The position numbers and the translations under genes were made by a program. DNA of 64,000 nt from JACKJP01 sp050249695 (GTDB lineage Bacteria > Pseudomonadota > Alphaproteobacteria > Rhizobiales > Tepidamorphaceae), in NCBI GenBank assembly GCA_050249695.1, contig JBFWQA010000002.1:434001-498000 (forward strand). Reading direction: 5' to 3'. Below are positions 9,905-18,456 of this stretch, piece after piece (position 1 is the first letter of the stretch; the number at the start of each line of letters is the position of its first letter). The notes beneath the pieces are model-generated. The model was not told where the DNA came from and searched no databases. It was given only the letters and a program-made list of their open reading frames with translations.

Positions 9905-10408
9905 TCAGGCCCCGCGGGCCAGCGCCAGCGCGCGGTCGAGCGCCGAGGCAAGGCCCTGCTTTTCGCCGGGCGAAAGGACGCGCGCTATCTCCAGCCTGCG
10001 ACCGCGCTCGGTAAGATGGAGGCTGACGGTGCCGAGCTCGGCGTCGCCGTCCCTCTCCAGCCGGGCCCAATAGGGATCGAACGCCGTCACCGCCTCGCGC
10101 CCCTTCGGATCGCGCTGACGCACCTTCAGGGTGACCGGCGTCACCTCGATCGTCTCGCTGGCCCGGCCCGCGCGATAGTTGAGGCGAAAGGCGAGCCAGA
10201 CGAGAAACACGTCGAGGCCGAAGAACCCCATCACGGGCCAGGCGCCCTTGAGCACGAAGACCATGCCGGTGGTGAAGGAAGCGAGCCCGATGGCGAGCAT
10301 CATCAGGCCGAAGCCGCGCGGCGATAGCGAACGGTGCGGGGTCACCACGGCGCGAAACGGCAGTTTCACGTCATCGGGTCGGGCGGAAATCGGATTGCTC
10401 TGGCTCAT
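9905..10408 (-). CDS. DUF2244 membrane protein
   Basis: A 167-residue protein with two closely spaced transmembrane helices (about residues 33-75), an N-terminal LPFRAVVTPHRSLSPRGF segment, and a soluble C-terminal domain with FDPYWARLERD. This is the DUF2244 pattern. The function is unknown; genes of this family in alphaproteobacteria often lie next to nth, as here, where it is divergent from nth with only 23 bp between the starts. The two probably share a bidirectional promoter region reaching into the coding sequences. Confidence 0.83.
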   Translation of the reverse strand: MSQSNPISARPDDVKLPFRAVVTPHRSLSPRGFGLMMLAIGLASFTTGMVFVLKGAWPVMGFFGLDVFLVWLAFRLNYRAGRASETIEVTPVTLKVRQRDPKGREAVTAFDPYWARLERDGDAELGTVSLHLTERGRRLEIARVLSPGEKQGLASALDRALALARGA

Positions 10409-10431
10409 AAGGCCTCATTATAGAGAAACAC

Positions 10432-11094
10432 ATGGCCATCAAGAAAGCTCCCCGCCGTCGCTACAGCCGTCTTTCGAAAGAGGCGATCCGCGGCATGTTC
10501 GACGCCTTTTACGAGCACGATCCGGCACCGGAGGGCGAACTGCATTGGGTGAACGACTACACGCTGCTGGTCGCGGTCGTGCTGTCGGCCCAGGCGACCG
10601 ACGCCGGCGTGAACCGTGCGACGAAACCCCTTTTCGAGACGGTCGATACGCCGCAGAAGATGGTGGCGCTCGGCGAAGAGAGGCTGCGCGATGCGATCAA
10701 GACGATCGGGCTCTACCGCAACAAGGCCAGGAACATCGTCGCGCTGTCCAAGGCGCTGATCGAACAGCATGGCGGCATGGTGCCGCGCGAGCGCGAGGCG
10801 CTGCCGGGCGTCGGCCGCAAGACGGCCAATGTCGTGCTCAACATCGCCTTCGGCGAGCCGACGATCGCGGTCGACACGCATTTGTTCCGCCTCGCCAACC
10901 GCACCGGTCTGGCGCCGGGCAGGACGCCGCTTGCCGTCGAGACCGCGCTGGAGAAGGTCATTCCCGGGGATCGCAAGCTGCACGCGCATCATTGGCTGAT
11001 CCTGCACGGGCGCTATGTCTGCAAGGCGCGAAAGCCGCTCTGCGGCATCTGCATCATCCGCGACTATTGCCTGTTCGAGGAAAAGACCGGCTAG
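10432..11094 (+). CDS. nth: Endonuclease III
   Basis: Nth is a bifunctional DNA glycosylase/AP lyase that removes oxidised pyrimidines. The 220-residue protein carries the helix-hairpin-helix LPGVGRKTANVVLN with catalytic lysine, the catalytic aspartate in VDTHLFRLANR, and a C-terminal [4Fe-4S] cluster motif C-x6-C-x2-C-x5-C in CKARKPLCGICIIRDYC. All ligands are present. It starts 23 bp from the divergent DUF2244 gene and faces a membrane-protein gene across a 114-bp convergent gap. Confidence 0.97.
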   Translation: MAIKKAPRRRYSRLSKEAIRGMFDAFYEHDPAPEGELHWVNDYTLLVAVVLSAQATDAGVNRATKPLFETVDTPQKMVALGEERLRDAIKTIGLYRNKARNIVALSKALIEQHGGMVPREREALPGVGRKTANVVLNIAFGEPTIAVDTHLFRLANRTGLAPGRTPLAVETALEKVIPGDRKLHAHHWLILHGRYVCKARKPLCGICIIRDYCLFEEKTG

Positions 11095-11208
11095 AACCCG
11101 CCGCTTCTTCCCAACCCGGCCGCGAGAGGGGCGGCCCACGCACCCGCCTTCAATGCCGAGACGACAGGGGAATCCCAGCGGGCCCAGCCTTGCTGTCGGC
11201 GCGACGGA

Positions 11209-11904
11209 CTACCGGGGCGGCAGGACCACCTGTTCGGAAACCGGGCGGCTGCCGGTCAGGCGCTTGTGGATATGGACCATCAGGGCCGTGGCGAAGAGCG
11301 GCGTTGCGAGGTTGACGATCGGAATCGCCATGAAGCCCGCGATGATGAGGCCGGCGACGAAGATCTGTCCGCCATGGCGGCGGCGCAACTCCGCCACTTC
11401 CGGATAGGGCCTGTGGCGCTGCGCGGCGAGTTCGAAGAATTCACGGCCAAGCAGGTAGCCGTTCACGACCAGGAAGGCGACGAGGTTGATCCCCGGCAGC
11501 AGCAGGAGCAGCAGCGCGATGATGTTGGCGAGGACGACGACGCCGAAGAACTTCACCGCCTGCCAGATCGCCGTCGGCACCGGAAGCGGCACGCCGGCGC
11601 GATCGGCCGGATAGTCCGTGCGCTCGACGATCTCGGCGATGTCGTCCAGAAAAAGTCCCGCGACCAGCGTTGAGACCGGGCCGATCAGGAAGACCGCGCC
11701 GATCAGCAGACCGAGGCCGGAGAGGATCGACAAGGTCACGTCGAGCCAGCCCGAGAGATCGGCAAGGAAATAGCCGATGACGGACTGCAGAATGCCCCAG
11801 AGCGCGAGGAGCAGAAGCAGCGTCAGGCCGATCGTCTTCAAAAGTACGGAACGGAATTCCGGTGCGGCAAGCTGGCCGGCCGCCCGCAATGCGGATGCAA
11901 TCAT
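11209..11904 (-). CDS. EI24/CysZ-like membrane protein
   Basis: A 231-residue integral membrane protein with about four to five hydrophobic helices, including LLLLLALWGILQSVIGYFLA and VVVLANIIALLLLLLPGINL, and the NGYLLGREFFE motif characteristic of the EI24 domain (CysZ-like sulfate permease family). CysZ brings sulfate into the cell for cysteine synthesis, but distant family members are of unknown role and no cys gene is near. The ATG at 11904 begins the first conserved segment; longer frames run into the next gene. It follows the isomerase gene by 11 bp and is probably co-transcribed. Confidence 0.72.
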   Translation of the reverse strand: MIASALRAAGQLAAPEFRSVLLKTIGLTLLLLLALWGILQSVIGYFLADLSGWLDVTLSILSGLGLLIGAVFLIGPVSTLVAGLFLDDIAEIVERTDYPADRAGVPLPVPTAIWQAVKFFGVVVLANIIALLLLLLPGINLVAFLVVNGYLLGREFFELAAQRHRPYPEVAELRRRHGGQIFVAGLIIAGFMAIPIVNLATPLFATALMVHIHKRLTGSRPVSEQVVLPPR

Positions 11905-11915
11905 GGAGCCTCGTC

Positions 11916-12548
11916 CTAAACGCGGTCGGCCACCGGTTCCTTCTTGCCCGCCAGCGCCCAGCGCACCAGCGGAAGGCGATCGCCGCCGAAATACATGTCG
12001 TCGCCGTCGATATATATGGTCGGGGATCCGAAGGCGCCACGGGCGATCGCCTCGTTCACATTGGCGCGCAGCGCATCCTTCATGTCCTGTTCGCCCACGC
12101 GCCGCAACAGCCAGTCGGCGTCGATGTCGCATTCGGCACAAATGTCGCGGATGACCGCATCGTCGGAGATCGTCAGATCTTCACCGAAATAAGCCTTGAA
12201 GGCCGCGCGGGCGAAAGGAACAAGCTTGCCCATCGGCTCGACCAGGATGCAGCCCCGCATGACCTTCACCGAATTGACCGGATGCGCTTTGGGAGGAAAG
12301 ACGATCCTGATTCCTGTCGCCTGCGCCCAATCCTGCATATCCTTGAGCATGTAGTCGTTCTTGCGTGGCGGTCTGGAACCGAGAGACTTGAAGTATTCAA
12401 CGCCCTGATTGACCTCGTTGAAGATGCCCCCGACGAGGATCGGCTTCCAGATGATCTCGGCGCCGAATTCGGCGGCCATCGGCTGGATCCGCTCGAAGGC
12501 GAGATAGGTCCACGGGCTCGAACAGTCAAAAAAGAATTCGATCTTCAC
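11916..12548 (-). CDS. 2-hydroxychromene-2-carboxylate isomerase family protein (DsbA-like, kappa-GST fold)
   Basis: A 210-residue thioredoxin-fold protein: KIEFFFDCSSPWTYLAFER at the N-terminus carries the active Ser of the glutathione-dependent isomerase family, followed by an all-helical insertion and the C-terminal GAFGSPTIYIDGDDMYFGGDRL containing the cis-proline. The named enzyme acts in naphthalene breakdown, but most homologues have no known substrate and no aromatic pathway is visible here. GTG 12548 is the start: it overlaps the TGA of the upstream GST gene (GTGA), and GAGGAG lies at proper spacing before it. Confidence 0.82.
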   Translation of the reverse strand: MKIEFFFDCSSPWTYLAFERIQPMAAEFGAEIIWKPILVGGIFNEVNQGVEYFKSLGSRPPRKNDYMLKDMQDWAQATGIRIVFPPKAHPVNSVKVMRGCILVEPMGKLVPFARAAFKAYFGEDLTISDDAVIRDICAECDIDADWLLRRVGEQDMKDALRANVNEAIARGAFGSPTIYIDGDDMYFGGDRLPLVRWALAGKKEPVADRV

Positions 12549-13258
12549 CCTGGTTGCTCCTCTTGCTTTTGCTTTGTGTCCTGTCCGGCATAGCCGAAGA
12601 ATCGCGCGCGCATTTCGCCGCTCATGTTGTTCTGCTTGAAACCGCCGCCCGCCGAAAGCCCGCGCTGCAGGGCCTCCCGCGCTCTCAGCGCCGCAAACCA
12701 GCGTTTCAGGTTCGGCCAGTCGTCGAGGGTCATCCCTTGCGCCTTGTGCGTCATGATCCATGGAAAGCAGGCCATGTCGGCGATGGAATACGCTCCGGCA
12801 ACGCAATCGCCGGTCAGCCCGAGCTGATGATCGAGAACGCCGTAAAGACGACGTATTTCGGATCCGTAACGATGGATGGCGTAGGGAATTTTCTCCGGCG
12901 CGTAGAGGAGGAAATGACCGTTCTGGCCGGCCATGGGCCCGAGCCCCGCCATCTGCCACATCACCCACTGGATGACGCGGGACCGTCCGGCGACATCCTT
13001 GGGCATGAAGCGCCCCGTCTTTTCGGCCAGATAGATCAGGATCGCCCCGCTCTCGAAGACGGTCAGCGGACCGCCTTCGGCCTCATGGTCGATGATGGCG
13101 GGAATGCGCCCGTTCGGGCTGATGCGTCTGTAGGCGTCGGTATATTGCTCGCCTTCCTCGAAATTCACCGGGATCAGCCGATAGGCCAGCCCCGTCTCTT
13201 CCAGCATGATGGTGGCCTTCCAGCCGTTCGGCGTCGGTCGGAAGTACAGATCGATCAT
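12545..13258 (-). CDS. Glutathione S-transferase family protein (YfcG/nu-class like)
   Basis: The 237-residue protein has an N-terminal thioredoxin-like glutathione-binding domain with RISPNGRIPAIID (cis-proline) and FESGAILIYLAEKTGRF (residues about 65-85), then a helical C-terminal domain with YSIADMACFPWI. This arrangement matches the YfcG/YghU (nu) class, whose members act as disulfide-bond reductases or peroxidases with glutathione. The start at 13258 is set by the conserved beginning MIDLYFRPTPNGWK. It is translationally coupled to the next gene, another glutathione-dependent protein. Confidence 0.87.
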   Translation of the reverse strand: MIDLYFRPTPNGWKATIMLEETGLAYRLIPVNFEEGEQYTDAYRRISPNGRIPAIIDHEAEGGPLTVFESGAILIYLAEKTGRFMPKDVAGRSRVIQWVMWQMAGLGPMAGQNGHFLLYAPEKIPYAIHRYGSEIRRLYGVLDHQLGLTGDCVAGAYSIADMACFPWIMTHKAQGMTLDDWPNLKRWFAALRAREALQRGLSAGGGFKQNNMSGEMRARFFGYAGQDTKQKQEEQPG

Positions 13259-13388
13259 GAAGGCCGTCTCCTCATTGGTGCGGGACGCTAACAGCCTCCG
13301 ACAGCAGCGGCAATCGGCCGTTTGCGCCGGCTCTTCCCGGCGTATATCAACGGGAAAACCTTCACGAAGGCGGAGCAACGTTCTTTCC

Positions 13389-14396
13389 ATGGCCTCACCC
13401 ACCCGTTTCGATGTTGTCGGCATCGGCAATGCGATCGTCGATGTCATCGCCCGCACCGACGACGATTTTCTCGTCAGCCAGTCGCTCGCCAGGGGGAGCA
13501 TGCGTCTCATCGACGAGGCCGAGGCGGACAGGCTCTACGGGCTGATGGGTTCGGGCGTGGAGTCCTCCGGCGGATCGGCGGCGAACACCATCGCCGGAAT
13601 CGCCGGCTTCGGCGGCAGCGCCGCCTTTCTCGGCCGGGTGCGCGACGACGGTCTGGGCAAGATTTTCGCGCACGACATCCGCGCGCTCGGCATCCACTAT
13701 CCGACGTCGCCGGCGGTGCGCGGCCCCGGCACGGCGCGCTGTCTCATCCTCGTGACGCCGGATGGCGAGCGGACGATGAATACCTATCTGGGCGCGGCAC
13801 AGGAACTGACGCCGGACGACATGGACGAAGAAACGATCGCAGCTTCGGCCTGCACCTATCTTGAAGGCTATCTGTGGGATCCGCCGCAGGCCAAGGAAGC
13901 CTTCCTGCGCGCGGCCGGCATCGCTCACGCGCATGGCCGCCAGGTGGCGCTGTCGCTGTCCGACTCCTTCTGCGTCGACCGCTACCGGGCGGAATTCCTC
14001 AACCTGATGCGCGACGGCGTCGTCGACATCGTCTTCGCCAACAGCCACGAAGTCCGCTCGCTCTACGAAACGGCGGACCTGGAGACCGCGATCGGCGCGA
14101 TCGCCCGCGACGTCGCCCATGCCGTCGTCACGAAGAGCGAGGATGGCGTCAGCGTGCTGAAGGAGGGCCGCCGCCACGACGCGGCGGCATGGCCGGTCAA
14201 CGAGGTTCTCGATCTGACCGGGGCCGGCGATCTGTTCGCCGCCGGCTATCTGTTCGGATATGCCCGCGGCGGCGATATCGAGAAGGCCGCGCATCTCGGC
14301 GCCTTCGCCGCCGCCCAGGTCATCGGCCGGATCGGCGCAAGGCCACAGGAAAATCTGGCGCGGCTGGCCGAGGCCGAGGGACTGCTGCCCCTATAG
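13389..14396 (+). CDS. PfkB-family carbohydrate/nucleoside kinase (adenosine kinase-like)
   Basis: A 335-residue PfkB-family kinase. FDVVGIGNAIVDVIA begins the fold, SSGGSAANTIAGIAGFGG is the first PfkB signature, and LDLTGAGDLFAAGYLFGYA near residue 275 contains the catalytic Asp in the anion-hole motif. NSHEVRSL is also conserved. Alphaproteobacterial proteins of this type are usually annotated as adenosine kinase, which phosphorylates adenosine to AMP, but substrate specificity cannot be read from the sequence with certainty. It is divergent from the GST gene. Confidence 0.86.
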   Translation: MASPTRFDVVGIGNAIVDVIARTDDDFLVSQSLARGSMRLIDEAEADRLYGLMGSGVESSGGSAANTIAGIAGFGGSAAFLGRVRDDGLGKIFAHDIRALGIHYPTSPAVRGPGTARCLILVTPDGERTMNTYLGAAQELTPDDMDEETIAASACTYLEGYLWDPPQAKEAFLRAAGIAHAHGRQVALSLSDSFCVDRYRAEFLNLMRDGVVDIVFANSHEVRSLYETADLETAIGAIARDVAHAVVTKSEDGVSVLKEGRRHDAAAWPVNEVLDLTGAGDLFAAGYLFGYARGGDIEKAAHLGAFAAAQVIGRIGARPQENLARLAEAEGLLPL

Positions 14397-14482
14397 CAGC
14401 CGCCCGACGCGCCGATATGCAGGCGGCATGAATTGCGGTCCGGCCGGGCAATGACGGCGCGATCGGTTGCAGCCGTTGCCCC

Positions 14483-15439
14483 TTAAAGCTTGCGCAGCCA
14501 GACGCGCTCGATTCGGTGGTCGGCGCTCTTGCGCAGGATGAGGTCGGCGCGCTGCCGCGTCGGCAGGATGTTGTCTTCCAGATTCGGCCGGTTGATGCGC
14601 GTCCAGATATCGAGGGCCGTCTCGCGCGCCTGTCCGTCCGAGAGATTGGCATAGCGGTGGAAATAGGCAGCCGGGTCGCGGAACGCCGTCTGGCGCAGAC
14701 GCATGAAGCGTTCCACATACCAGCGCTCGATCACCGGCGTTTCGGCGTCGATATAGATGGAAAAATCAAAAAAGTCCGAAACGAACGGAATATCCATGCC
14801 GCCGCGCGGCGCCTGGCCGGTCTGCAGCACGTTGAGACCTTCCAGGATGAGAATGTCCGGCCGGTCGACGACGATCCGCTGGTCCGGCAGCACGTCATAG
14901 GCGAAATGCGAATAGACGGGCGCCTCGACATTGCGGTCGCCGGCCTTGATGCGGCCGAGGAACTCCAGCAGCGCCGGCAGATCGAAGCTTTCCGGAAAAC
15001 CCTTGCGTTCCATCAGGCCCTGTTCCAGCAGCACCGCGTTGGGTCGCAGGAAGCCATCCGTCGTCACCATGTCGACCTTGGGCGTGTTCGGCCAGCGGCT
15101 GAGGAGTGCCTTGAGAATGCGCGAGCTCGTCGATTTGCCGACCGCCACCGAACCGCCGATGCCGATCACATAGGGGACTTTTCCGTCCTCGGCGCCCAGA
15201 AAGGTCTCGGTGGCGTGAAACAGCTCCTGCGCGGCATGCACGTAAAGGCTCAGCAGCCGCGACAGCGGCAGATAGATCTTGATCACGTCGTCCAGGTCGA
15301 GCCGTTCGTTCTGGCCGCGCAGAAGGCCGACCTCCTCCTCGGTCAGCGTCATCGGCGTATCGGCGCGCAGCGTCGCCCATTCCGACCGGGTAAAGGTCAT
15401 GAAGGGAGAAATCTTCCGCTTGGTCGCGTTTTCCATCAT
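14483..15439 (-). CDS. coaA: Pantothenate kinase (type I)
   Basis: CoaA phosphorylates pantothenate, the committed step of coenzyme A synthesis. The 318-residue protein has the P-loop GIGGSVAVGKSTSSR near residue 100, the LPDQRIVVDRPDILILEGLNVLQ strand with its catalytic residues, and DFFDFSIYIDAE plus YVERFMRLRQTAF, all diagnostic of the prokaryotic type I enzyme. ATG ATG at 15439/15436 give two possible starts one codon apart. It ends the minus-strand his cluster, 22 bp after hisE, as is common in rhizobia. coaE for the last CoA step lies at 26.9 kb. Confidence 0.97.
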   Translation of the reverse strand: MMENATKRKISPFMTFTRSEWATLRADTPMTLTEEEVGLLRGQNERLDLDDVIKIYLPLSRLLSLYVHAAQELFHATETFLGAEDGKVPYVIGIGGSVAVGKSTSSRILKALLSRWPNTPKVDMVTTDGFLRPNAVLLEQGLMERKGFPESFDLPALLEFLGRIKAGDRNVEAPVYSHFAYDVLPDQRIVVDRPDILILEGLNVLQTGQAPRGGMDIPFVSDFFDFSIYIDAETPVIERWYVERFMRLRQTAFRDPAAYFHRYANLSDGQARETALDIWTRINRPNLEDNILPTRQRADLILRKSADHRIERVWLRKL

Positions 15440-15461
15440 CGTCCTTCGCCCGCCGCTAGGT

Positions 15462-15788
15462 TCAGCGGTCCTTGCGGGAAGCCTTCTCGGCAAGCCCTGA
15501 CCGGCCGGTGCGGCGCGACAGCTCCGCCCAGAGCGCGGAAACCGGAATCCCCCGCGCATTGAGCAGGACCGCCAGATGGAACAGGAGATCGGCGGCCTCC
15601 GCCGTCAGATGCGCGTCGTCCTCGTTCAGCGCCGCGACAATCGTCTCCACCGCTTCCTCGCCGAGCTTTCTGGCGATACGCGGCAGGCCATCGGCGGTGA
15701 GCTTGGCGGTATAGGAGGCCGCCGGGTCGGCTTTCGCGCGTTCCGCGACGATTTCCATCAGCCTGTCGAAGTCCGTTCTCTCACTCAT
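15462..15788 (-). CDS. hisE: Phosphoribosyl-ATP pyrophosphatase
   Basis: HisE removes pyrophosphate from phosphoribosyl-ATP, the second step of histidine synthesis. The 108-residue all-alpha protein has KLGEEAVETIVAA and AEAADLLFHLAVLL, which carry the acidic metal-binding residues of the MazG-like fold. It is a single-domain enzyme, unfused to HisI. Its start overlaps the hisF stop by 4 bp. Confidence 0.97.
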   Translation of the reverse strand: MSERTDFDRLMEIVAERAKADPAASYTAKLTADGLPRIARKLGEEAVETIVAALNEDDAHLTAEAADLLFHLAVLLNARGIPVSALWAELSRRTGRSGLAEKASRKDR

Positions 15789-16576
15789 GCCGTTCCCTCC
15801 AGGCCGTCGAGGCGCATGGCGAGGCCCTTGTCCGCCATGAAGCGCTTGGCCTCGCCGATCGAATATTCGCCGAAGTGAAAGATCGACGCGGCGAGGACGG
15901 CGCTCGCATGCCCCTCGCGAACCCCGTCGACGAGGTGATCGAGCGTGCCGACCCCGCCGGAGGCGATGACCGGGACGGGCACGGCGTCGGCGACGGCGCG
16001 CGTCAGCTCGCAGTCGAAACCGGTGCGGGTGCCGTCACGGTCCATGGAGGTGAGCAGGATCTCGCCGGCGCCGAGCTCGGCGACCCGGCGGGCGAAGCCT
16101 ACCGCGTCGATACCCGTCGCCTTGCGGCCGCCATGGGTGAAGATCTCCCAGCGCGCGGCGCCGGCCGGGCCGTCCGCGCGCTTGGCGTCGATCGCGACGA
16201 CGATGCACTGATTGCCGAACTTTTCCGCAGCGCGGCGCACGAAAGCCGGGTCGTTCACCGCGGCCGAATTGATCGACACCTTGTCGGCGCCCGCCTTCAG
16301 GAGGTTGCGGATGTCGGCGATCTCGCGCACGCCGCCGCCGACCGTCAGCGGCATGAAGCACTGCTCGGCGGTGCGCTGGACCACGTCGAAGATGATGCCG
16401 CGGTTCTCGTGCGTCGCCGTGATGTCGAGAAAGCAGAGTTCGTCGGCGCCCGCCGCGTCATAGGCCTTGGCCGCCTCGACCGGATCGCCGGCATCGACGA
16501 GGTCGACGAAGTTCACGCCCTTGACGACACGGCCGTCCTTGACGTCGAGACAGGGGATGACGCGCACCTTCAGCAT
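15785..16576 (-). CDS. hisF: Imidazole glycerol phosphate synthase, cyclase subunit
   Basis: HisF is the (beta/alpha)8 cyclase that joins PRFAR and ammonia from HisH to make imidazole glycerol phosphate and AICAR. The 263-residue protein has the catalytic aspartates in VIPCLDVKDGRVVKG (residue 11 region) and LLTSMDRDGTRTGFD, and the phosphate-binding loops VGGGVREIADI and IASGGVGTLDHL. It overlaps hisE by 4 bp and hisA by 1 bp. Confidence 0.98.
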   Translation of the reverse strand: MLKVRVIPCLDVKDGRVVKGVNFVDLVDAGDPVEAAKAYDAAGADELCFLDITATHENRGIIFDVVQRTAEQCFMPLTVGGGVREIADIRNLLKAGADKVSINSAAVNDPAFVRRAAEKFGNQCIVVAIDAKRADGPAGAARWEIFTHGGRKATGIDAVGFARRVAELGAGEILLTSMDRDGTRTGFDCELTRAVADAVPVPVIASGGVGTLDHLVDGVREGHASAVLAASIFHFGEYSIGEAKRFMADKGLAMRLDGLEGTA

Positions 16577-17325
16577 TACGCGGCCTGCCCTCTCGCGCCG
16601 AGCAGGCGGATCGCCTCCGCCGGATCGATGCGCCCGTCATAGAGCGCGCGGCCGGTGATCGCACCGTCGAGGATTGCCGCGTCGTCGCGGCACAGCCGCT
16701 CCACATCGGCCATCGAGGCAAGGCCGCCGGAGGCGATGACCGGAATGGAAATCGCCCGCGCCAGCTCCAGCGTCGCCTCGACGTTGAGGCCGGTCAGCAC
16801 GCCGTCGCGATCGATATCGGTATAGACGATGGCGGCAACGCCCGCGTCCTCGAAGCGGCGGGCGAGATCGAGCGCCGTCATCTCGCTGGTTTCAGCCCAG
16901 CCCTCGACGGCGACAAGGCCCGCGCGCGCGTCGATGCCGACGACGATGCGGCCCGGCAGCCGACCGGCCGCGCGGCGCACCAGTTCGGGATCGCGCAGCG
17001 CGACCGTCCCGAGGATCACCCGGTCGATGCCCTTTTCAAGCCAGCGGTCGATACCGGCCTCGTCGCGGATGCCGCCGCCCAGTTGAATCGGCACCGAAAC
17101 CTTTTCGATGATCGCCTCGACCGCCGCGCCGTTGCGCGAGGTGCCGGCAAAGGCGCCGTCGAGATCGACGAGGTGAAGATAGTCGAAACCCATCTCCTGA
17201 AAGGCGAGCGCCTGCGCCGAAGGATCGGCGGCATAGACCGTCGCCTGCGCCATGTCGCCGAGCTTGAGGCGAACGCACTGCCCGTCCTTCAGATCGATCG
17301 CCGGGTAAAGTCTCATGGCCGCCAC
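16576..17325 (-). CDS. hisA: ProFAR isomerase
   Basis: HisA is the (beta/alpha)8 isomerase converting ProFAR to PRFAR. In this 249-residue protein the catalytic aspartates are in YPAIDLKDGQCVRL at the N-terminus and VYTDIDRDGVLTG near residue 170; LGGGIRDE and IASGGLAS are the phosphate loops. Start at 17325 overlaps the hisH 3' end by 13 bp, and the stop touches the hisF start, so hisH-hisA-hisF-hisE are one translationally coupled unit. Confidence 0.98.
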   Translation of the reverse strand: MAAMRLYPAIDLKDGQCVRLKLGDMAQATVYAADPSAQALAFQEMGFDYLHLVDLDGAFAGTSRNGAAVEAIIEKVSVPIQLGGGIRDEAGIDRWLEKGIDRVILGTVALRDPELVRRAAGRLPGRIVVGIDARAGLVAVEGWAETSEMTALDLARRFEDAGVAAIVYTDIDRDGVLTGLNVEATLELARAISIPVIASGGLASMADVERLCRDDAAILDGAITGRALYDGRIDPAEAIRLLGARGQAA

Positions 17326-17954
17326 TTCAAAAAATTGCCGAGCAGCGCCAGACCGAGGCGCTGGCTCTTTTCGGGGTGGAACTGGGTGCCGATCATGTTG
17401 TCACGGCCGACCACCGCGGTGACCGGGCCGCCATGATCGGTGACGGCGACGATATCGGCAGCGTTCTTCGCGCGCAGATGATAGGAGTGGACGAAATAGG
17501 CATGACAGTCGGTCGGCACGCCCGCGAATACCGGATGCTCGACGACCATCTCAAGCATGTTCCAGCCCATATGGGGAATCTTGAGCGACGGATCGGCGGG
17601 AACGATCGGCACGACGTCGCCGGCGATCCATCCCAACCCTTCCGTCGTCGTGTATTCGAGGCCGCGCTCCGACATCAGCTGCATGCCGACGCAAATCCCC
17701 AAGAAGGGCCGCCCGGCGCCGCGCACCGTTTCCTCCAGCGCCGCGACCATGCCGGGCACGGAATCGAGACCGGCGCGGCAATCGGCATAGGCGCCGACAC
17801 CCGGCAGCACGATCCTGTCGGCGGAACGCACGCGCGAGGGATCGGCCGTCACCTCGATGTCGGCCGCGATGCCGGCCTGCGCGGCGGCGCGCTGAAAGGC
17901 CTTTTCCGCCGAGTGGAGGTTACCCGACCCGTAATCGATGATTGCGACGCGCAT
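17313..17954 (-). CDS. hisH: Imidazole glycerol phosphate synthase, glutaminase subunit
   Basis: HisH hydrolyses glutamine and channels ammonia to HisF. The 213-residue class I amidotransferase starts VAIIDYGSGNLHSAEKAF, has the nucleophile cysteine in FLGICVGMQLM near residue 86, and the His/Glu of the triad in GTQFHPEKSQ near the C-terminus. The frame extends upstream without support; ATG 17954 abuts the start of the DUF2628 gene's stop by one base, indicating tight coupling. Confidence 0.97.
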   Translation of the reverse strand: MRVAIIDYGSGNLHSAEKAFQRAAAQAGIAADIEVTADPSRVRSADRIVLPGVGAYADCRAGLDSVPGMVAALEETVRGAGRPFLGICVGMQLMSERGLEYTTTEGLGWIAGDVVPIVPADPSLKIPHMGWNMLEMVVEHPVFAGVPTDCHAYFVHSYHLRAKNAADIVAVTDHGGPVTAVVGRDNMIGTQFHPEKSQRLGLALLGNFLKWRP

Positions 17955-18430
17955 CAGAGGGATCGTCCGGCTGCGGGAAAAAGGCCGACGCCCTGTGCGC
18001 CGGCGGGCGGTCTGGCCGGAGCTTGCGCCGCGGCGGAGGGCGGGGGCGGCGCGAGGCGCTGGCCCTGCCGGCTGAAATAGGAAAGCTCCGCTTCCTCCAG
18101 CGAGCCGCCGGCGGCGACGCCGTCTTCCACATAGCCGCGCCGCGCGAGCTTGGCACGCAGCCATTGCCGTCCTTCCAGCCCGACGAAAAGATTGACAGGC
18201 AGCGTCGCCGCGAACGCCCAGCCGTCGCCGAGCCCGACCAGCGTGATCGCCGCACCCAGCGCGAGCGACACGAGGATGAAGATGACGGCCGCCAGCCAGA
18301 GCCGCTTGACGAGCAGCCACACGAGCGGGACCAGAAAGCCCCACCACGCAAAGCCGTCCGGCACGAAGCGCACCGAATTCAGATCGGTGTCCGCGGCCCC
18401 CGGCCGGCGGTGGACGGTATAGATCTTCAT
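17954..18430 (-). CDS. DUF2628 membrane protein in the his cluster
   Basis: A 158-residue protein with two or three hydrophobic helices in its first half (FAWWGFLVPLVWLLVKRLWLAAVIFI then a GWAFAATLPVNLFVGLEG turn) and a proline/alanine-rich C-terminal tail. The ADTDLNSVRFVPDGF N-terminus and the GLEGRQWLRAKLARRGY motif mark the DUF2628 family. It is commonly lodged between hisB and hisH in rhizobia, but no function in histidine synthesis is known. It overlaps hisH by one base. Confidence 0.82.
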   Translation of the reverse strand: MKIYTVHRRPGAADTDLNSVRFVPDGFAWWGFLVPLVWLLVKRLWLAAVIFILVSLALGAAITLVGLGDGWAFAATLPVNLFVGLEGRQWLRAKLARRGYVEDGVAAGGSLEEAELSYFSRQGQRLAPPPPSAAAQAPARPPAGAQGVGLFPAAGRSL

Positions 18431-18456
18431 CGCTCGATCAGGCTCTTTTCAAAGGC

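Noticed and set aside
11118..11136. GGCCGC/GCGGCC hairpin between nth and the EI24-like gene
   Set aside because: Only six base pairs and no T run; common by chance at this GC content.
10179..11315. 378-codon plus-strand frame across DUF2244 and nth
   Set aside because: Out of frame with nth, which is strongly supported; the translation is arginine-rich with no recognisable domain.
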